Below are positions 1 to 10,353 of a DNA stretch of 64,000 nt, piece by piece. Position 1 is the first letter of the stretch; every line of letters begins with the position of its first letter. This stretch comes from Nothophaeocryptopus gaeumannii (Eukaryota > Ascomycota > Dothideomycetes > Mycosphaerellales > Mycosphaerellaceae): contig JASISA010000002.1 of assembly GCA_031771865.1 (NCBI GenBank), forward strand, positions 186,001-250,000, in the 5' to 3' direction. The notes below the pieces were generated by a model, which saw only the letters and a program-made list of their open reading frames with translations, searched no databases and was not told the origin of the DNA. A program made the position numbers and the translations under genes.

Positions 1-366
1 GGTGGCTGGAAGGTTCACGCCATGCATGTCGAAACGAATTGGCCAGTGAAGTGAGCCTCGGCTTGTCGGCGGAAGCCCTCGAATGGTTGGTTCATGCCAA
101 GACAGTGGACGATTCGGAGCCGTTTGGATCGCAACGGCCTGCCATTAGCAAGACCGTTTTGCACGGTGGCAGTATCATTTTCGATCAGAATATGTACAGA
201 TGTTTCTCAACCGACAGTCATCGAGTGGATCAACCAAGAGCATTCTCGACCTAAGCAAACTTCTTACAATAGAAGCTCTTTTGGATGATTGACAGAAGCA
301 CCACCACGCACAGCCTCAATCAAAAGGTATCTCATAATTCGTAATAGCATATACTCATTCCGAGCT
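1..366. other. Intergenic, no gene recognised
   Basis: No reading frame here has recognisable protein features. It lies downstream of the GT71 gene on the minus strand and may hold its 3' UTR. Confidence 0.4.
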
Positions 367-2041
367 TTACGGCTCATCCAACATCCAATACCCCCCAGCC
401 TCCTCAAACCGGCTCTCAAACCCACCGGGTATCAATTTCTCCAAAGGCCTAGCCTCCACATCCTTGAAGAACGTACACCACGTAGGCCCCAATTCATAAT
501 TCTCCTTGTTCGGCAAATACTCCATATTATCCCATCCAATCCTCACATTGACCAGTCTCTCATGTTGTTCATCATACTCGCTCTTCTTGTAGTACTGGAA
601 GACGCCGCCGTGTTCTTCGTGTTGCCATTTCATGACGGGCTTTTGCATGGTTTTGAGTAATCCGCCATGCATGAAGAGCGGATTTCCGTTTGGGTGGTAT
701 TGCAGGAAGGAATGGCCGCAGTAGAAGTCTGAAGGGCCGGAGACTGTTCCCACAGAAGTCAGGAACTTGGGCGGTGTGCCGTACTGCGTCTTGAGTGCCT
801 TCCAAGCGAACTTGAACGTGTCTTTGTCGCCTAGCAGGAAATCGTAGTAGTAGCTCTCTTTATATGTTCCCTCTGCGCTGATTCGTGGGTTGTTCATGTA
901 AGCGGCGAGTTGGAGGTGATAGAAGAATTTGCGCTTGTCGACGAGTAGCTGTCCAGACTCTTGCGAGTACTCGTCCATACGACAGAAGGTATTTGTGATT
1001 GACCAGATCGGGTTGTCTGGACGAGTGCGGGAGATGTCGGGCCAGAAGATGGTTCCGTATTCTTTGTAGACCTCTGAATCCCAAAGTGAATCGGGCGCTT
1101 CGATGGGAAGATTGTCGGAGTCCATTAGCAGTGGCTCTGCGAAGCGCGTGTTTATTAATGCGGCGGTTTTGAGGTTGTCTGGGAGAAAAGGTCAGTATCT
1201 CTGGCTTGACGCGAAGATACACACTCGCCCACTCACAATGAGTTGTGCGCCCAAAGGCATCGCCCAAAGAGGTTTCGTAGATGTTGTCGGCAGATGATAG
1301 GTCGTTGAATGAAAGATTGGGCCAAAGATCCAACAAGGTCTTCTTCCGCTCTTCGTTCAGTTCGTTGCCCCAGTAGTGCAATTCAATGGGCATCTGCGAT
1401 CCCAGCTTCTTCAGCATCCTCATCAGCACAGAGATGCGCTTTACGCTCTTGCCTGAGCCTCCCACGATGAGAATCCCGCGACCCTCGAATCGATGCTTAT
1501 GAGCCTTCCAGTGGAGGAGATCGTGCTTGATTAACTTATGCCACTCCTCTCTTTGCGCATCGAGCTCTTCCTGTAGAGTTCCACGTATCGTCCAGGAAGT
1601 GTTCAGACTCCATCCGCCCTCGCCAACGCTGAACTGGAAGTTCACCTTGCTAGGATCTGGCCATTGACATGCGGCTTTCGCATCCTCAGCTGTCACGCGA
1701 GGCAGTTTCATGACCGCATCGAAATGGGCGCTGAAGGCGTCTGCGTCCGGAAGCTTGTGAGCATTATTGAGAACTTTGCCAGCGAGCAGTTCTGAGACTG
1801 TGAGCGCTTCTTGCTCCTCCTCAACCTGTTGCTCAGCGCCATCTTGCTGCAAAGCTTCCTGAGCTACATCGAGGGGCTGGTCGGTTGTTTGATGCGCCTC
1901 TGTCGCGAGCTGTTGGGTTTGCCAATCGATCTCGTTATCCCAGACCGTGATGAGATACCAGATCAATAGGACTCCGACGAAGGCAGATACTCCCAATCGC
2001 TGCGGACTACACATCCTTGTCAGTCGTTTGGACGCAAGCAT
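367..2041 (-). CDS. GT71 alpha-mannosyltransferase (Mnn1/Mnn2-like)
   Basis: Predicted Golgi type II membrane mannosyltransferase that adds alpha-mannose to cell-wall or secretory glycans. Two exons, 2041..1237 and 1178..367, are separated by a 58-bp GTGAGT-AG intron (1179..1236) with a CTGAC branch point. Joining them restores the GT71 core and gives about 538 aa. Residues about 18-33 are a single hydrophobic membrane anchor after a short basic tail, followed by a Q/E-rich stem. The metal-binding DxD is in LLMDSDN (D288-S-D290), with the family signature DSLWDSEVYKEYG just after it. A second ATG ten codons in is possible, and an intron-like signal near 2150 means that an upstream exon cannot be excluded. 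Family assignment is firm; donor and acceptor sugars within the Mnn1/Mnn2 group are not decided. Confidence 0.9.
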
Positions 2042-3035
2042 TGCGACGATGCATAACAGAGGAAACCAGCGCGACAGTAACGCAAGTCAAAATAGAACCT
2101 CCTGTTGAACAGTTGAGAATCACAGACAAGGATCGGCTCATCCGTGTACTTACGATTTGACTTCGCTGGCATTCGACTAGGAACACTGTACATATAAGGC
2201 CCGGGAACGACTCGCAAACCTTTGTGCCATGCCGAGACGAGCAGGCAACGCAGCAGCGACGCAGTCCTGCAGAACGACAGTCCAGAAGCAGACAACACAT
2301 AACGAACGGGACCACTCATTCGTGCGATGCCATCTCCTCCGGCGTAACACCCTGTAAGCGGCCAGGCGGAATGTTGGCGACAGCGCAATCCCCTCATTCA
2401 GGATCAATGTGGCTGCTGGCACATATGCTCGCCACCCATAGACGGTATGGTGGTGTAAAATGGCATGTCGTTCGCGTCCAAGACCGTCTCCGCAGTCTAG
2501 CGTCGCCAAGGCCTTGGAGTAGTGGCATTATTTCGCACCACTGGTCAGATCGTGCCTATCCAAACGTTCGGGCTGCAGCGCACGAAACCGTAGTTGGCGA
2601 AATCCACGGCAGGTACCGAGAGAGATGTGGAATATGGCCGTTGATGGAAAAATGCAGATGGACTTCGTGATACAACTGCATGTGTGTGTGATCCTGCCGA
2701 GGAAGTAAAATGCGGCTCAGCACCCATCGAGACGCGCGGTTGTGGAGGTGCAGAGAGAAGGATGAAGGCGGAAAGTTCAATGGCGCCGGGTAAAGTGGGA
2801 GCCACAGTCGTGAGGCGGCTAATAAATACTGCGGGCCCTTAGTGAACAGACCTCACGGCTTCCTGCACATGTTCGCTTGCTCGCAGTCATCTTGATCGCA
2901 AGACCTCCAGGCGTGCCGAGTTGGATTGTTGCTTTTGTGCTGGTGAGAATGACCAACTCACGCCGATCGGAAAACAAACTCTCGTTGGGAAAAGTCGTTT
3001 GACAACAGAGAAGAGCATATTCGCTGTATCGCTAA
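2042..3035. other. Intergenic, about 1 kb, no gene recognised
   Basis: Several overlapping frames of 60-150 codons are open on both strands, but none shows a domain, signal peptide or consistent splice structure. It probably contains the GT71 promoter and the 3' UTR of the SDR gene. Confidence 0.4.
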
Positions 3036-3820
3036 TCACTGAAAGTCAACATATCCTTTGGTCTTCACCCACGTATAATTCCAAGGCCTTTGCTGTGCAT
3101 CCTCGGCCAGCTCGAGGTATACCTGTGCCGTTGCGACCGGATCGATGTCCAACATAGCCGGATTACCATCAGGCTTACGCTCATCTGCGAAGTAAAACCT
3201 GCAGAGCAATCAGTACCGGTCGCGACGTTCATGATGCGCGCCAACCTACTTGAAGCCGTCCTTACGGTACGCAATGCTGCAGTCCCACATCGAATGGGCA
3301 CCGCCGGCCTTGGCAACGCCGAAGGGAAGCACTTCCGGCTTCGACATGAGATTCAACTTGTTGCCAGTCCATAGGAAAGTCTTCTGAGCTGTGTCAGGTA
3401 GTTGCTTGAAGCCGAGCACCGCCTCTCGAGCAGCTGTGATTGGGCTCAGGAGATTGACAGCTAGGTCTTTGTTAAAGTCATCCATGTCGAGAGTTGTGAG
3501 AGGATCATCCACTGGGTAGACGGTTCTGACAGCGGCTGGCATGTATTAGTCTTCTCTTGTCTGAATGACAACTCTGACGTGCCATTGTAGACTACCACGT
3601 TCGGAATACCCAGCGCCTTGGTCACCTTCCCGAATATCTCTGGCACGGATTCTGGATTCGTAAAATCGGCGTATAGGTCAATTCCTTCCTTACAATGGAC
3701 CTTGTCTTCCAGGCTCCTGGCCGCTTTGGCGACCTTGTATCCCTTTGAGGCAAAGAGAGAGGCGACATGCGCGCCAATGCCGGGTCCAGCGCCGAGAATG
3801 AGCACGACTGGCGCTGCCAT
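3036..3820 (-). CDS. Short-chain dehydrogenase/reductase-like protein, catalytic Tyr absent
   Basis: Rossmann-fold SDR of 226 aa in three exons: 3820..3579, 3525..3250 and 3198..3036. Introns are 53 bp and 51 bp, GT-AG, and all phases agree. The N-terminus has the dinucleotide motif GAGPGIG after VVLIL, and NVVVYNG follows strand beta-4. The usual YxxxK is FGVAK here (F149, K153), so the general acid/base Tyr is replaced by Phe. This resembles a fungal SDR subgroup with LGVGK at that place. The first donor (GTCAGA) is weak; an alternative GC donor nearby would give YNAAV instead of YNGTTV. Substrate is unknown, and it may be a non-classical or inactive reductase. Confidence 0.8.
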
Positions 3821-4227
3821 GATGATGTTCCGGGTTTGTTTGATGCTGTGATGGTTATCGGACTGCCTGTGAAGTTGTTCAGTGGTACCTTTTGTATATA
3901 TTCTTGTGTTTTGAGGCTGTCAAAACGCGTGCCTATCGTCACCGCGTCGACCCTAGCCATTGATAAGCATATTCAGCAATGCTCGCGCTTCGGCGCCCTG
4001 CTTTCCAATTGAGGACGAGCTGAACATTTGATGCGATGCTGATTGAAAAGACGTTGTGTTGCACCTGAGAGGAGCCCTGTGGAAGGATCAATGTGGAGCA
4101 GAAGCAGCCTTAGTAAGGTCAGGGACCACGGAACGAACGTCGGTCCGGTACCGGCGCTAGCGAAGCTTAACGTCGAGCTCCACTCAGACTTTAGTCCATC
4201 GATCTGTCTCCCGGCAATCTTCACGAC
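3821..4227. other. Divergent intergenic region between SDR and GatB genes
   Basis: This stretch separates the starts of two divergently transcribed genes and should hold both promoters. No further coding signal is seen. Confidence 0.4.
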
Positions 4228-6045
4228 ATGAACTCCTCTACTGCGCGCAAGGCGCCATTGAGTCCTCTCATACTCACATATCGGACCGCTACATCTGTTA
4301 CGCGAGCTCCACGGCCATGCTTTGTCGCGAAATGGCTACAGTCGCGCTCCCTGTCGACATCTCCTCTGGCCCAACAGGAGACAGTTCCATTGCGGAAACA
4401 CTTGAAAGATGAAGCCAAATGCAAGAAAGCCGAAGCGAAGGCTTCAGGTGGGAAGAGGATCAAATCTGATCCTAGACTGGAGAAATGGGAGCTCACAGTT
4501 GGTATTGAGATACACGCCGAATTGAATACGGTATGCAAGCTGTTCTCCAGCGCACCAGCCTCGACCGGAGAGGACAGCGGTGCTGCGAATAGCAGAGTAG
4601 CCCTCTTCGATGCTGCTATGCCGGGAACGCAGCCCCAATTCCAACGTGCGACCCTTCTTCCCGCTCTGAGAGCAGCCATTGCGCTGGGGTGCGACATCCA
4701 ACGAAAAAGCGGGTGGGATAGAAAGCATTACTTCCACTGGGATCAACCCAATGGCTATCAAATAACACAGTACTACGAACCATTCGCAAAGAACGGCCAT
4801 CTAACACTCACGCCCTCCGATGGCATTCCTCTCTCCGACCTCCAGGGCTCCCCCGATCTGACTGTCGGCATCAAGCGGATCCAGATGGAGCAAGACACAG
4901 CCAAAACCATCTCGGTAGGCTCCTCGACCTATCACATCGATCTCAACCGCGCCGGCCATCCTCTCCTCGAAATCATCACCCTCCCACACATTCATTCGCC
5001 GCAGACTGCCGCGGCCGTGGTTCGTAAGATCCAAGCGATCCTCAAGAGCATCGACGCCTGCACGACAGGAATGGAACTTGGCGGTCTACGGGCAGACGTG
5101 AATGTCTCAGTCCGAGAGCGCGGCACCAGCGGACAAGGGCTTGCATACAGCGGTGTCGGCGGGTTGGGTCAAAGAACAGAGATCAAGAACTTGTCCTCTT
5201 TCAAAGCCGTCGAAGACGCCATCATAGCGGAACGAGATCGACAGATCTCCGTGCTCGAGGCTGGAGGCGTCATTGAAGGCGAGACGAGAGGATGGACTTT
5301 AGGAGCTACAGAGACGACACGTTTGAGAAGGAAAGAAGGAGAGGTGGATTATCGATACATGCCGGATGCGGACCTGGCCCCTTTGGTCATTGGAGAGGAT
5401 TTGGTGGAGCATTTGAGAACAACGCTTCCTGCGTTGCCTGAAGAGACTGTGGAGAGGGTGCAGGACACGTATGGACTGAGCGAGAAAGACGCGAAGACGA
5501 TCGTCGCATTGGACGATGGAGAGAGGTTGGAGTTCATAGAAGAGACGGCTGAATTGCTTGATCAGCAACTGGGCGACGAAGGGCAAAACAAGCATAAGAC
5601 CGGGAAGATGGTAGGCAACTGGGTTTTGCACGAGCTTGGTGGTCTGCTAGAAGCGTCAACCTCGTGGCAAGATGTAACCGTCACGCCAAAGGAATTGGCT
5701 GACTTGCTGGACAATCTTTCTCGGAAGCAGATCACAGCCAGAGCGGCGAAGCAGCTCCTGACTATATTGCACGGAACTCCTGCAACGAATTCCCGACCGA
5801 GGGTGGAGGAGTTGATTGAAGAGGGCAACCTTCGGCTGCGTCCCCTCTCGGAGGAGGAGTATCGGGCGTTGGCCCAGGAGATCATGGACGAGAACCCAGA
5901 CATGGTATCTGCAGTACGGGACAAAGGTCAAAAAGGTAAAGCCATGTGGTTCGTCGGACAGATGGTTCGACGGGGCGACGAAGGCACCGTGGAGCCTGAG
6001 AAGGCAAAGCAGGTAGTCGATGCCTTGCTGGCAAGCTGGGAATAA
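4228..6045 (+). CDS. PET112: Glutamyl-tRNA(Gln) amidotransferase subunit B, mitochondrial
   Basis: GatB of the GatCAB/GatFAB complex, which converts Glu-tRNA(Gln) to Gln-tRNA(Gln) in mitochondria. One uninterrupted 605-aa frame starts at an ATG. The N-terminus is rich in Arg/Ser/Thr with few acids, fitting a mitochondrial presequence of about 50 residues. The core opens with VGIEIHAELNTVCKLFS and continues through DAAMPGTQP and HYFHWDQPNGYQITQYYEP, all hallmark GatB segments. RHRKEGEVDYRYMPDADL-like sequence (here RLRRKEGEVDYRYMPDADL) is also present. The last 150 residues form the helical GatB/YqeY tRNA-binding tail. Length is as expected for a fungal orthologue. Confidence 0.97.
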   Translation: MNSSTARKAPLSPLILTYRTATSVTRAPRPCFVAKWLQSRSLSTSPLAQQETVPLRKHLKDEAKCKKAEAKASGGKRIKSDPRLEKWELTVGIEIHAELNTVCKLFSSAPASTGEDSGAANSRVALFDAAMPGTQPQFQRATLLPALRAAIALGCDIQRKSGWDRKHYFHWDQPNGYQITQYYEPFAKNGHLTLTPSDGIPLSDLQGSPDLTVGIKRIQMEQDTAKTISVGSSTYHIDLNRAGHPLLEIITLPHIHSPQTAAAVVRKIQAILKSIDACTTGMELGGLRADVNVSVRERGTSGQGLAYSGVGGLGQRTEIKNLSSFKAVEDAIIAERDRQISVLEAGGVIEGETRGWTLGATETTRLRRKEGEVDYRYMPDADLAPLVIGEDLVEHLRTTLPALPEETVERVQDTYGLSEKDAKTIVALDDGERLEFIEETAELLDQQLGDEGQNKHKTGKMVGNWVLHELGGLLEASTSWQDVTVTPKELADLLDNLSRKQITARAAKQLLTILHGTPATNSRPRVEELIEEGNLRLRPLSEEEYRALAQEIMDENPDMVSAVRDKGQKGKAMWFVGQMVRRGDEGTVEPEKAKQVVDALLASWE

Positions 6046-6586
6046 TACTATTCTTCTTGAGCTGCTTTGGTATTTGAGATGCTTTGAGGTCACTCATATT
6101 CCATCTTCAGCTGGATCGTGTCTTTGGGCGGAGCTGAACAAGGCCCACGGCATGCCAGATGCGCTGCCCTCCAGGTGGTTCGCATCGACGATCAACCTGC
6201 GGTGCATGAGCTCAGGTCACAGCTGTGATCGCGGCAGATTCGTATCAGTTCTTTGCAATTGCTGGCCGCTCGCCCAGCCGCTTATCACTTATCAAGCGGT
6301 CCTGGCCGCGGCTTATACTGCCAATGCTCGGCTTAAGGACTGTCACAAGCAAAAGAGTATCTCCGAGGCGCGTGTTGTACCACAATAGCGGACCAACGGT
6401 GACAGAGCCTTGCAGCATGCGCATGTACACCAAAGCTTCCCGTTCTTCACGCATGTCACCCCGCGCTTGGGCAAGAACCAACGGCGCGCACGGGCCGTCT
6501 CCCACATGGGCTGGCTGCAGGTGCATCCCTGACCTAAATTCCCGACGTCAATGGGAAGACACTCACAACTCTATACGGTGAATATC
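6046..6586. other. Intergenic, no gene recognised
   Basis: It lies between GatB and the first CmcJ-like gene. An upstream in-frame ATG at 6551 could extend the next protein by 12 residues; nothing else is supported. Confidence 0.35.
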
Positions 6587-7679
6587 ATGCCTCACTCAAC
6601 GGCAGAAGCGACGAAAGCGACGGATCTTAGTCATGATGTGTCGCGCTGCCTCGATGCACCAATTGGCTTCTTAAGACGGAATGTAGTCTTCGAGGATGAA
6701 GAGCCTTACGCTTTCCGCTACCAGGCAGAGATACCTATGCCATTGACGAATATTGAAACCGAGTTCGTCAAAGTTAAGGTCGCTGATATTCGTGGTCAAG
6801 AAGAGAGTCTCTGTCTGGACACCTGTGGCTTTGAAATTCGCAAGCTCCGATCGAACATGAGATACGAGCAATTTGAGAACCAATCAGACATCAACGGTAT
6901 CTACGTCCGCGACATCATCTTGCAATTGACTCAGGACTTTGGCGCTAAAGATGTCGACATCGCGCGAGTGAGGGTGGGCTTTGCTCAGGCATCGGACTGT
7001 CAACCTTGCATTCGCTGACACCAATGCAGGTACGCCGGAGACATCCTGTGTTCCCGAAGTCCACGGGGACTCCCTTCAATCATCACCAGCCATCTACAGC
7101 TGCTCACATTGGTCGGTGCAAGCGCCATACTTTCGAGTGGCTTTTGACTAACGTCATGAAGACATCTCGACCCAGAGCGCCTCCGAGAAGGTGCAAGTCC
7201 ATCGCGGTGATGCAGCATCTGCGTTTCTGGACCGACCGTTTCAAATTGTCAAGTAAGTCAAGCAGAAAAGCTTCTCAGGTTTAGTACTGATGAGTTCCAG
7301 CGTATGGAAGCCGCTTCAAGGCCCACTCCAAGATTGGCCCCTGGCCGTTTGCGATGCGAGGACCGTCAATGTCGAACAGGATCTATCAGAAGCTACCATA
7401 CTCCACGAGGACCATGTCAACCACAACTGCCAGATGCACTTCAGCGAGAAGCAGGCTTGGTATTATCTGCGAGATCAACAGCCTGATGAGCTGATGATCT
7501 TCCGCCAATTTGACTCCCGCTTGAATGCAAACAACGGTACAGCGTACCTCCTTATTTTCGCCGTGCTATTCTGACGAGTTACAGGTGTTCCTCATTCCTC
7601 GTTCGCGGACCCAACTACTCCGAGCAGTGCTCTGCCACGGGAGAGCATTGAAGTCATGGCCATTCTCTACTACCCATAA
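6587..7679 (+). CDS. CmcJ/AsaB-like (NvfI family) oxidoreductase, five-exon paralog
   Basis: Predicted oxidoreductase of the fungal CmcJ/NvfI/AsaB group, probably non-haem iron dependent. Exons are 6587..6967, 7030..7111, 7162..7252, 7301..7536 and 7585..7679. Introns are 62, 50, 48 and 48 bp, all GT-AG with CTRAC branch points, and phases close to 294 aa. The splices restore family motifs: AHIDIS (possible metal ligands His and Asp), VWKPLQGPLQDWPLAVCDA, the W-Y-Y block before DELMIFRQFDS, and VPHSSFADP near the C-terminus. It is a paralog of the minus-strand gene at 7776..8618, and the two stops lie 97 bp apart. An ATG at 6551 is an alternative start. Substrate is unknown. Confidence 0.82.
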
Positions 7680-7775
7680 TCTGGCGAGTGCAGCAATTGC
7701 GCTCTCATCGGAGTTGAGAGTTGCTCTGCGTCCCGAGGTCTCCAACTTGCCAACAACATACAGTGATGTCCTCTC

Positions 7776-8618
7776 TCAATATACAACAAGAGCTCGTGCC
7801 TCGATGCTCTCACGCGGTGCCTCGCCCGGCTTGACATTCGGATTGGCGAAACTGCAATGTGGCACTCCCGCAACGGCAGCCAGGTCGGAATCGCTTTGCT
7901 TGAAGACGATGATCTCGTCGGGACAATGGTCAGAGAGGTAGTACCATCTTTGATCCTGACAGAATCTCAAAGACAGATTCTCAGTAAAATATTCCGGGTA
8001 CACCATGTCAGTTGCTTCAGCGTCTGCGTGTTTGACTGTTGACGCATCGCAGAGGCAAAGTGGCCAGTCGTTGACGGGTCCTCGTAAAGGTTTCCACACA
8101 TTCACCCATTGAAAGCGCTTGGTGCGAAGTTCTTCTGCGCGGTTGCCGAATTGTCTCACCATCTCTTGCTCAGTGGAAGCCAATGTTGCGTCTACGTGCG
8201 CGATCGAAGTTGGCTGTGCGAACTCGTACTCCTTGCCAGTGGAGACCGGAAACTCTGCGTCACGCTTGCGGATCCCGTACCTGAAGAACTTGACTTCAGT
8301 GGCGCCCAGAAATTGCTGAAGATGGTCTTCAAGCTCCTTGAAGTAGACCTTCCAGATTGTTGCATCGTCGTCGAAATCATCGTAGGTCATCCGGCTTCGC
8401 AGTTCAAAAACTGCGAAGCCGGCTTTGGTGAAAGAATTTCGTGATTCTTCGCCTCGAAGATCCTGGAAAATTGTCTCGCACCACTCGCGTTCGATGTTTG
8501 TTCGAGGCATGCTGCCACCATCGCCGTACATCATATGGTATGGTTTCTCGTCTTCCGGAACACTCGAGACGTACGAGATTGACGTCGTCACTTTTGTGAA
8601 GGTCGCTGGGCTTGCCAT
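7776..8618 (-). CDS. CmcJ/AsaB-like (NvfI family) oxidoreductase, intronless paralog
   Basis: This 280-aa single-exon protein is colinear with the spliced neighbour at 6587..7679. Shared landmarks are FELRSRMTYDDF (versus FEIRKLRSNMRYEQF), the HVDAT motif near residue 141, VWKPLRGPVNDWPLCLCDA around 174-192, the DEIIVFKQSDSD block, and GVPHCSFANP near 251-260. The family (hydroxylase/desaturase AsaB, CmcJ, NvfI) acts in fungal secondary metabolism, but no biosynthetic backbone gene lies in this window, so a cluster role is not shown. It is convergent with its paralog and has no trace of the paralog's four introns, which points to a retrocopy, intron loss, or intron gain in the other copy. Confidence 0.88.
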   Translation of the reverse strand: MASPATFTKVTTSISYVSSVPEDEKPYHMMYGDGGSMPRTNIEREWCETIFQDLRGEESRNSFTKAGFAVFELRSRMTYDDFDDDATIWKVYFKELEDHLQQFLGATEVKFFRYGIRKRDAEFPVSTGKEYEFAQPTSIAHVDATLASTEQEMVRQFGNRAEELRTKRFQWVNVWKPLRGPVNDWPLCLCDASTVKHADAEATDMVYPEYFTENLSLRFCQDQRWYYLSDHCPDEIIVFKQSDSDLAAVAGVPHCSFANPNVKPGEAPRESIEARALVVY

Positions 8619-9113
8619 GATTGCTGCAGTGCACTTTCGCGTGCGTGTGTGGGATTCTCTGGTCCTAGTTCGACAGATCGCGTCTCCGGTTGAGTCTTGG
8701 ACCAGTCTAAATTAGGCTTCAGCTCGGACCAAGGGTGTAAGTGAACGTATTGTATTGCTTTCACTGTTCTTCTAAGTGCCTGAGCATTGATTGATCGCCA
8801 TTCGTTGGAGGATTTATGTAACTCGGTTGATCGGCTTATGACGGAACAATGTGAGAAGAAGAAGAAGGTGCAGCCGCTGCGGTAGGTCTCGGTGCTTCCC
8901 TGCAGCACCTACGCTGTTAGATTAGGCTTTGGATGCTGGACTCAGTTCACACTAGCGCGGGTAGCGCTGCTGGCTTGTGACTTCCAACGACGCTCAAGGG
9001 TCGTTCCCGCCGCATCACTTGACTTTCACTTCAACTTCCTGATATCATCCACCACAGACACGGCGCGGCCAGCGACACAATTGCTCTTGAACACTCGGCA
9101 ACACCAACATCAG
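8619..9113. other. Intergenic, probable divergent promoter region
   Basis: It lies upstream of the minus-strand oxidoreductase and of the small plus-strand gene. No coding signal was recognised. Confidence 0.35.
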
Positions 9114-9188
9114 GTATGCGCCCGCCGGCTTCTACCCCCACGGCAGCTTCATGCACAGTGATGCCATAGCTGACTCCCTTTACCACAG
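9114..9188 (+). other. Probable 5' UTR intron (75 bp)
   Basis: CATCAG precedes a GTATGC donor, and an AGCTGAC branch point lies 10-15 bases before the CACAG acceptor. The acceptor ends five bases before the ATG of the small gene at 9194. The complete signal set supports a transcribed, spliced leader. Confidence 0.5.
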
Positions 9189-9193
9189 CGGAC

Positions 9194-9403
9194 ATGGCGC
9201 CCACCACCTCACCTCCATCAAAGTACGCCGGCGAGAAAGCAGGATCGGGCGTAGAGCCGATGACCACCACTTCCACCAAGGCTCCGGCCTCCAAGATGAG
9301 GAAGGCACAGCCATGGAAAGCTCACTGGCCACCGAAAGCAGTTGATTCCTCTGCCCCTTACGGCTTCAAGAAAGGCGAGACCATCATCAACTCCGGAAAC
9401 TAA
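9194..9403 (+). CDS. Small uncharacterised protein (69 aa)
   Basis: I do not recognise this protein. It is short and rich in Pro, Lys, Ser and Thr, with no signal peptide or membrane segment, and its C-terminal half holds several aromatics (PWKAHWPP, APYGFKKGETIINSGN). Support comes from the ATG context (GACATGGC) directly after a well-formed 5' UTR intron (9114..9188). Low sequence complexity means a chance frame is still possible. No neighbour suggests a function. Confidence 0.4.
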   Translation: MAPTTSPPSKYAGEKAGSGVEPMTTTSTKAPASKMRKAQPWKAHWPPKAVDSSAPYGFKKGETIINSGN

Positions 9404-10353
9404 ACAAGACGCTCTGTGAGTGGAGCTATCCAAAAGCGACTGGCATCAATTGACTGACAGAGCTCGGAACACAGAAACATACGGCTTCCCGATCGAGCTC
9501 GCACGAACATCATGCGAGGCCGAAGGCGGCATGACTTACGATTGTAGCATAGGTCGGTCGATGCGGCGTTCAAGCTTGGAGTTATGGTTGGCATTTCCAC
9601 AGGCAAACGATTTGATCTCTACAGAGATAGGGATGTGGGCATAGAGTCGGTGGTTCAGGAGGCATTTGATTTCTGCTATTCTCCTTTCAACTACTCAAAT
9701 TGACTTGCTGCTTGGGATCGAACATCATGATTGTTCGCATCGGTCATGAGCCTTCACAAGATTTCCACGTCAGCCAGCTTTTTCGCTATAATTTGAACAG
9801 GTGGCTCAAGAAGTCTTGCCCCAATAATACGAACTTCAAGCAAGTCGACCGCTCCAGGATCCCAAAACCCATCCATCATGCCCCAAGTTCAATAATCGTA
9901 CGTGATGGCTTGGGGAGTGCAAGTGCCCGCGACGTATATCTCAGCTTGTCTCCATCTGCAGCCCTGTATTCAGCGGCCTTCGTCTTGCTGACAAGCTCTC
10001 TAGACGGTTCGGTGCCATCTTGACATGCCATTGAGACATCCCACAAGCTCCCGCACAAGGCCTAGCAGCTCCATCGAAGTGCACAGAGAATACTCCAGGC
10101 CGGTCTCAGCATTCGTGAGCACGGTGAAAGCATTGCGGAGCTGCGTGGAAGCTGCGTGGAAGCTTCCAAAGTACTCCCGAGCGATGCAGGCCAAGAACGG
10201 CAGTGAATATCTCATTCACAAGCAAGCGAAGTTTCAAGCTGTTGAAAGACTCCATAGCAGGGTGGAAAGCTCTCGTGTTAACCGCTACGGAGAAGTATTT
10301 GACACATGCGCTATTGAATAGCAGATTTCTGTGTCACAAGAGACTGTGTTCAA
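9404..10353. other. Intergenic, about 950 bp, with a small tandem repeat
   Basis: No gene is recognised. At 10139..10160 an 11-bp unit (AGCTGCGTGGA) occurs twice in tandem. It lies downstream of the NLR gene and may hold its 3' UTR. Confidence 0.35.
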
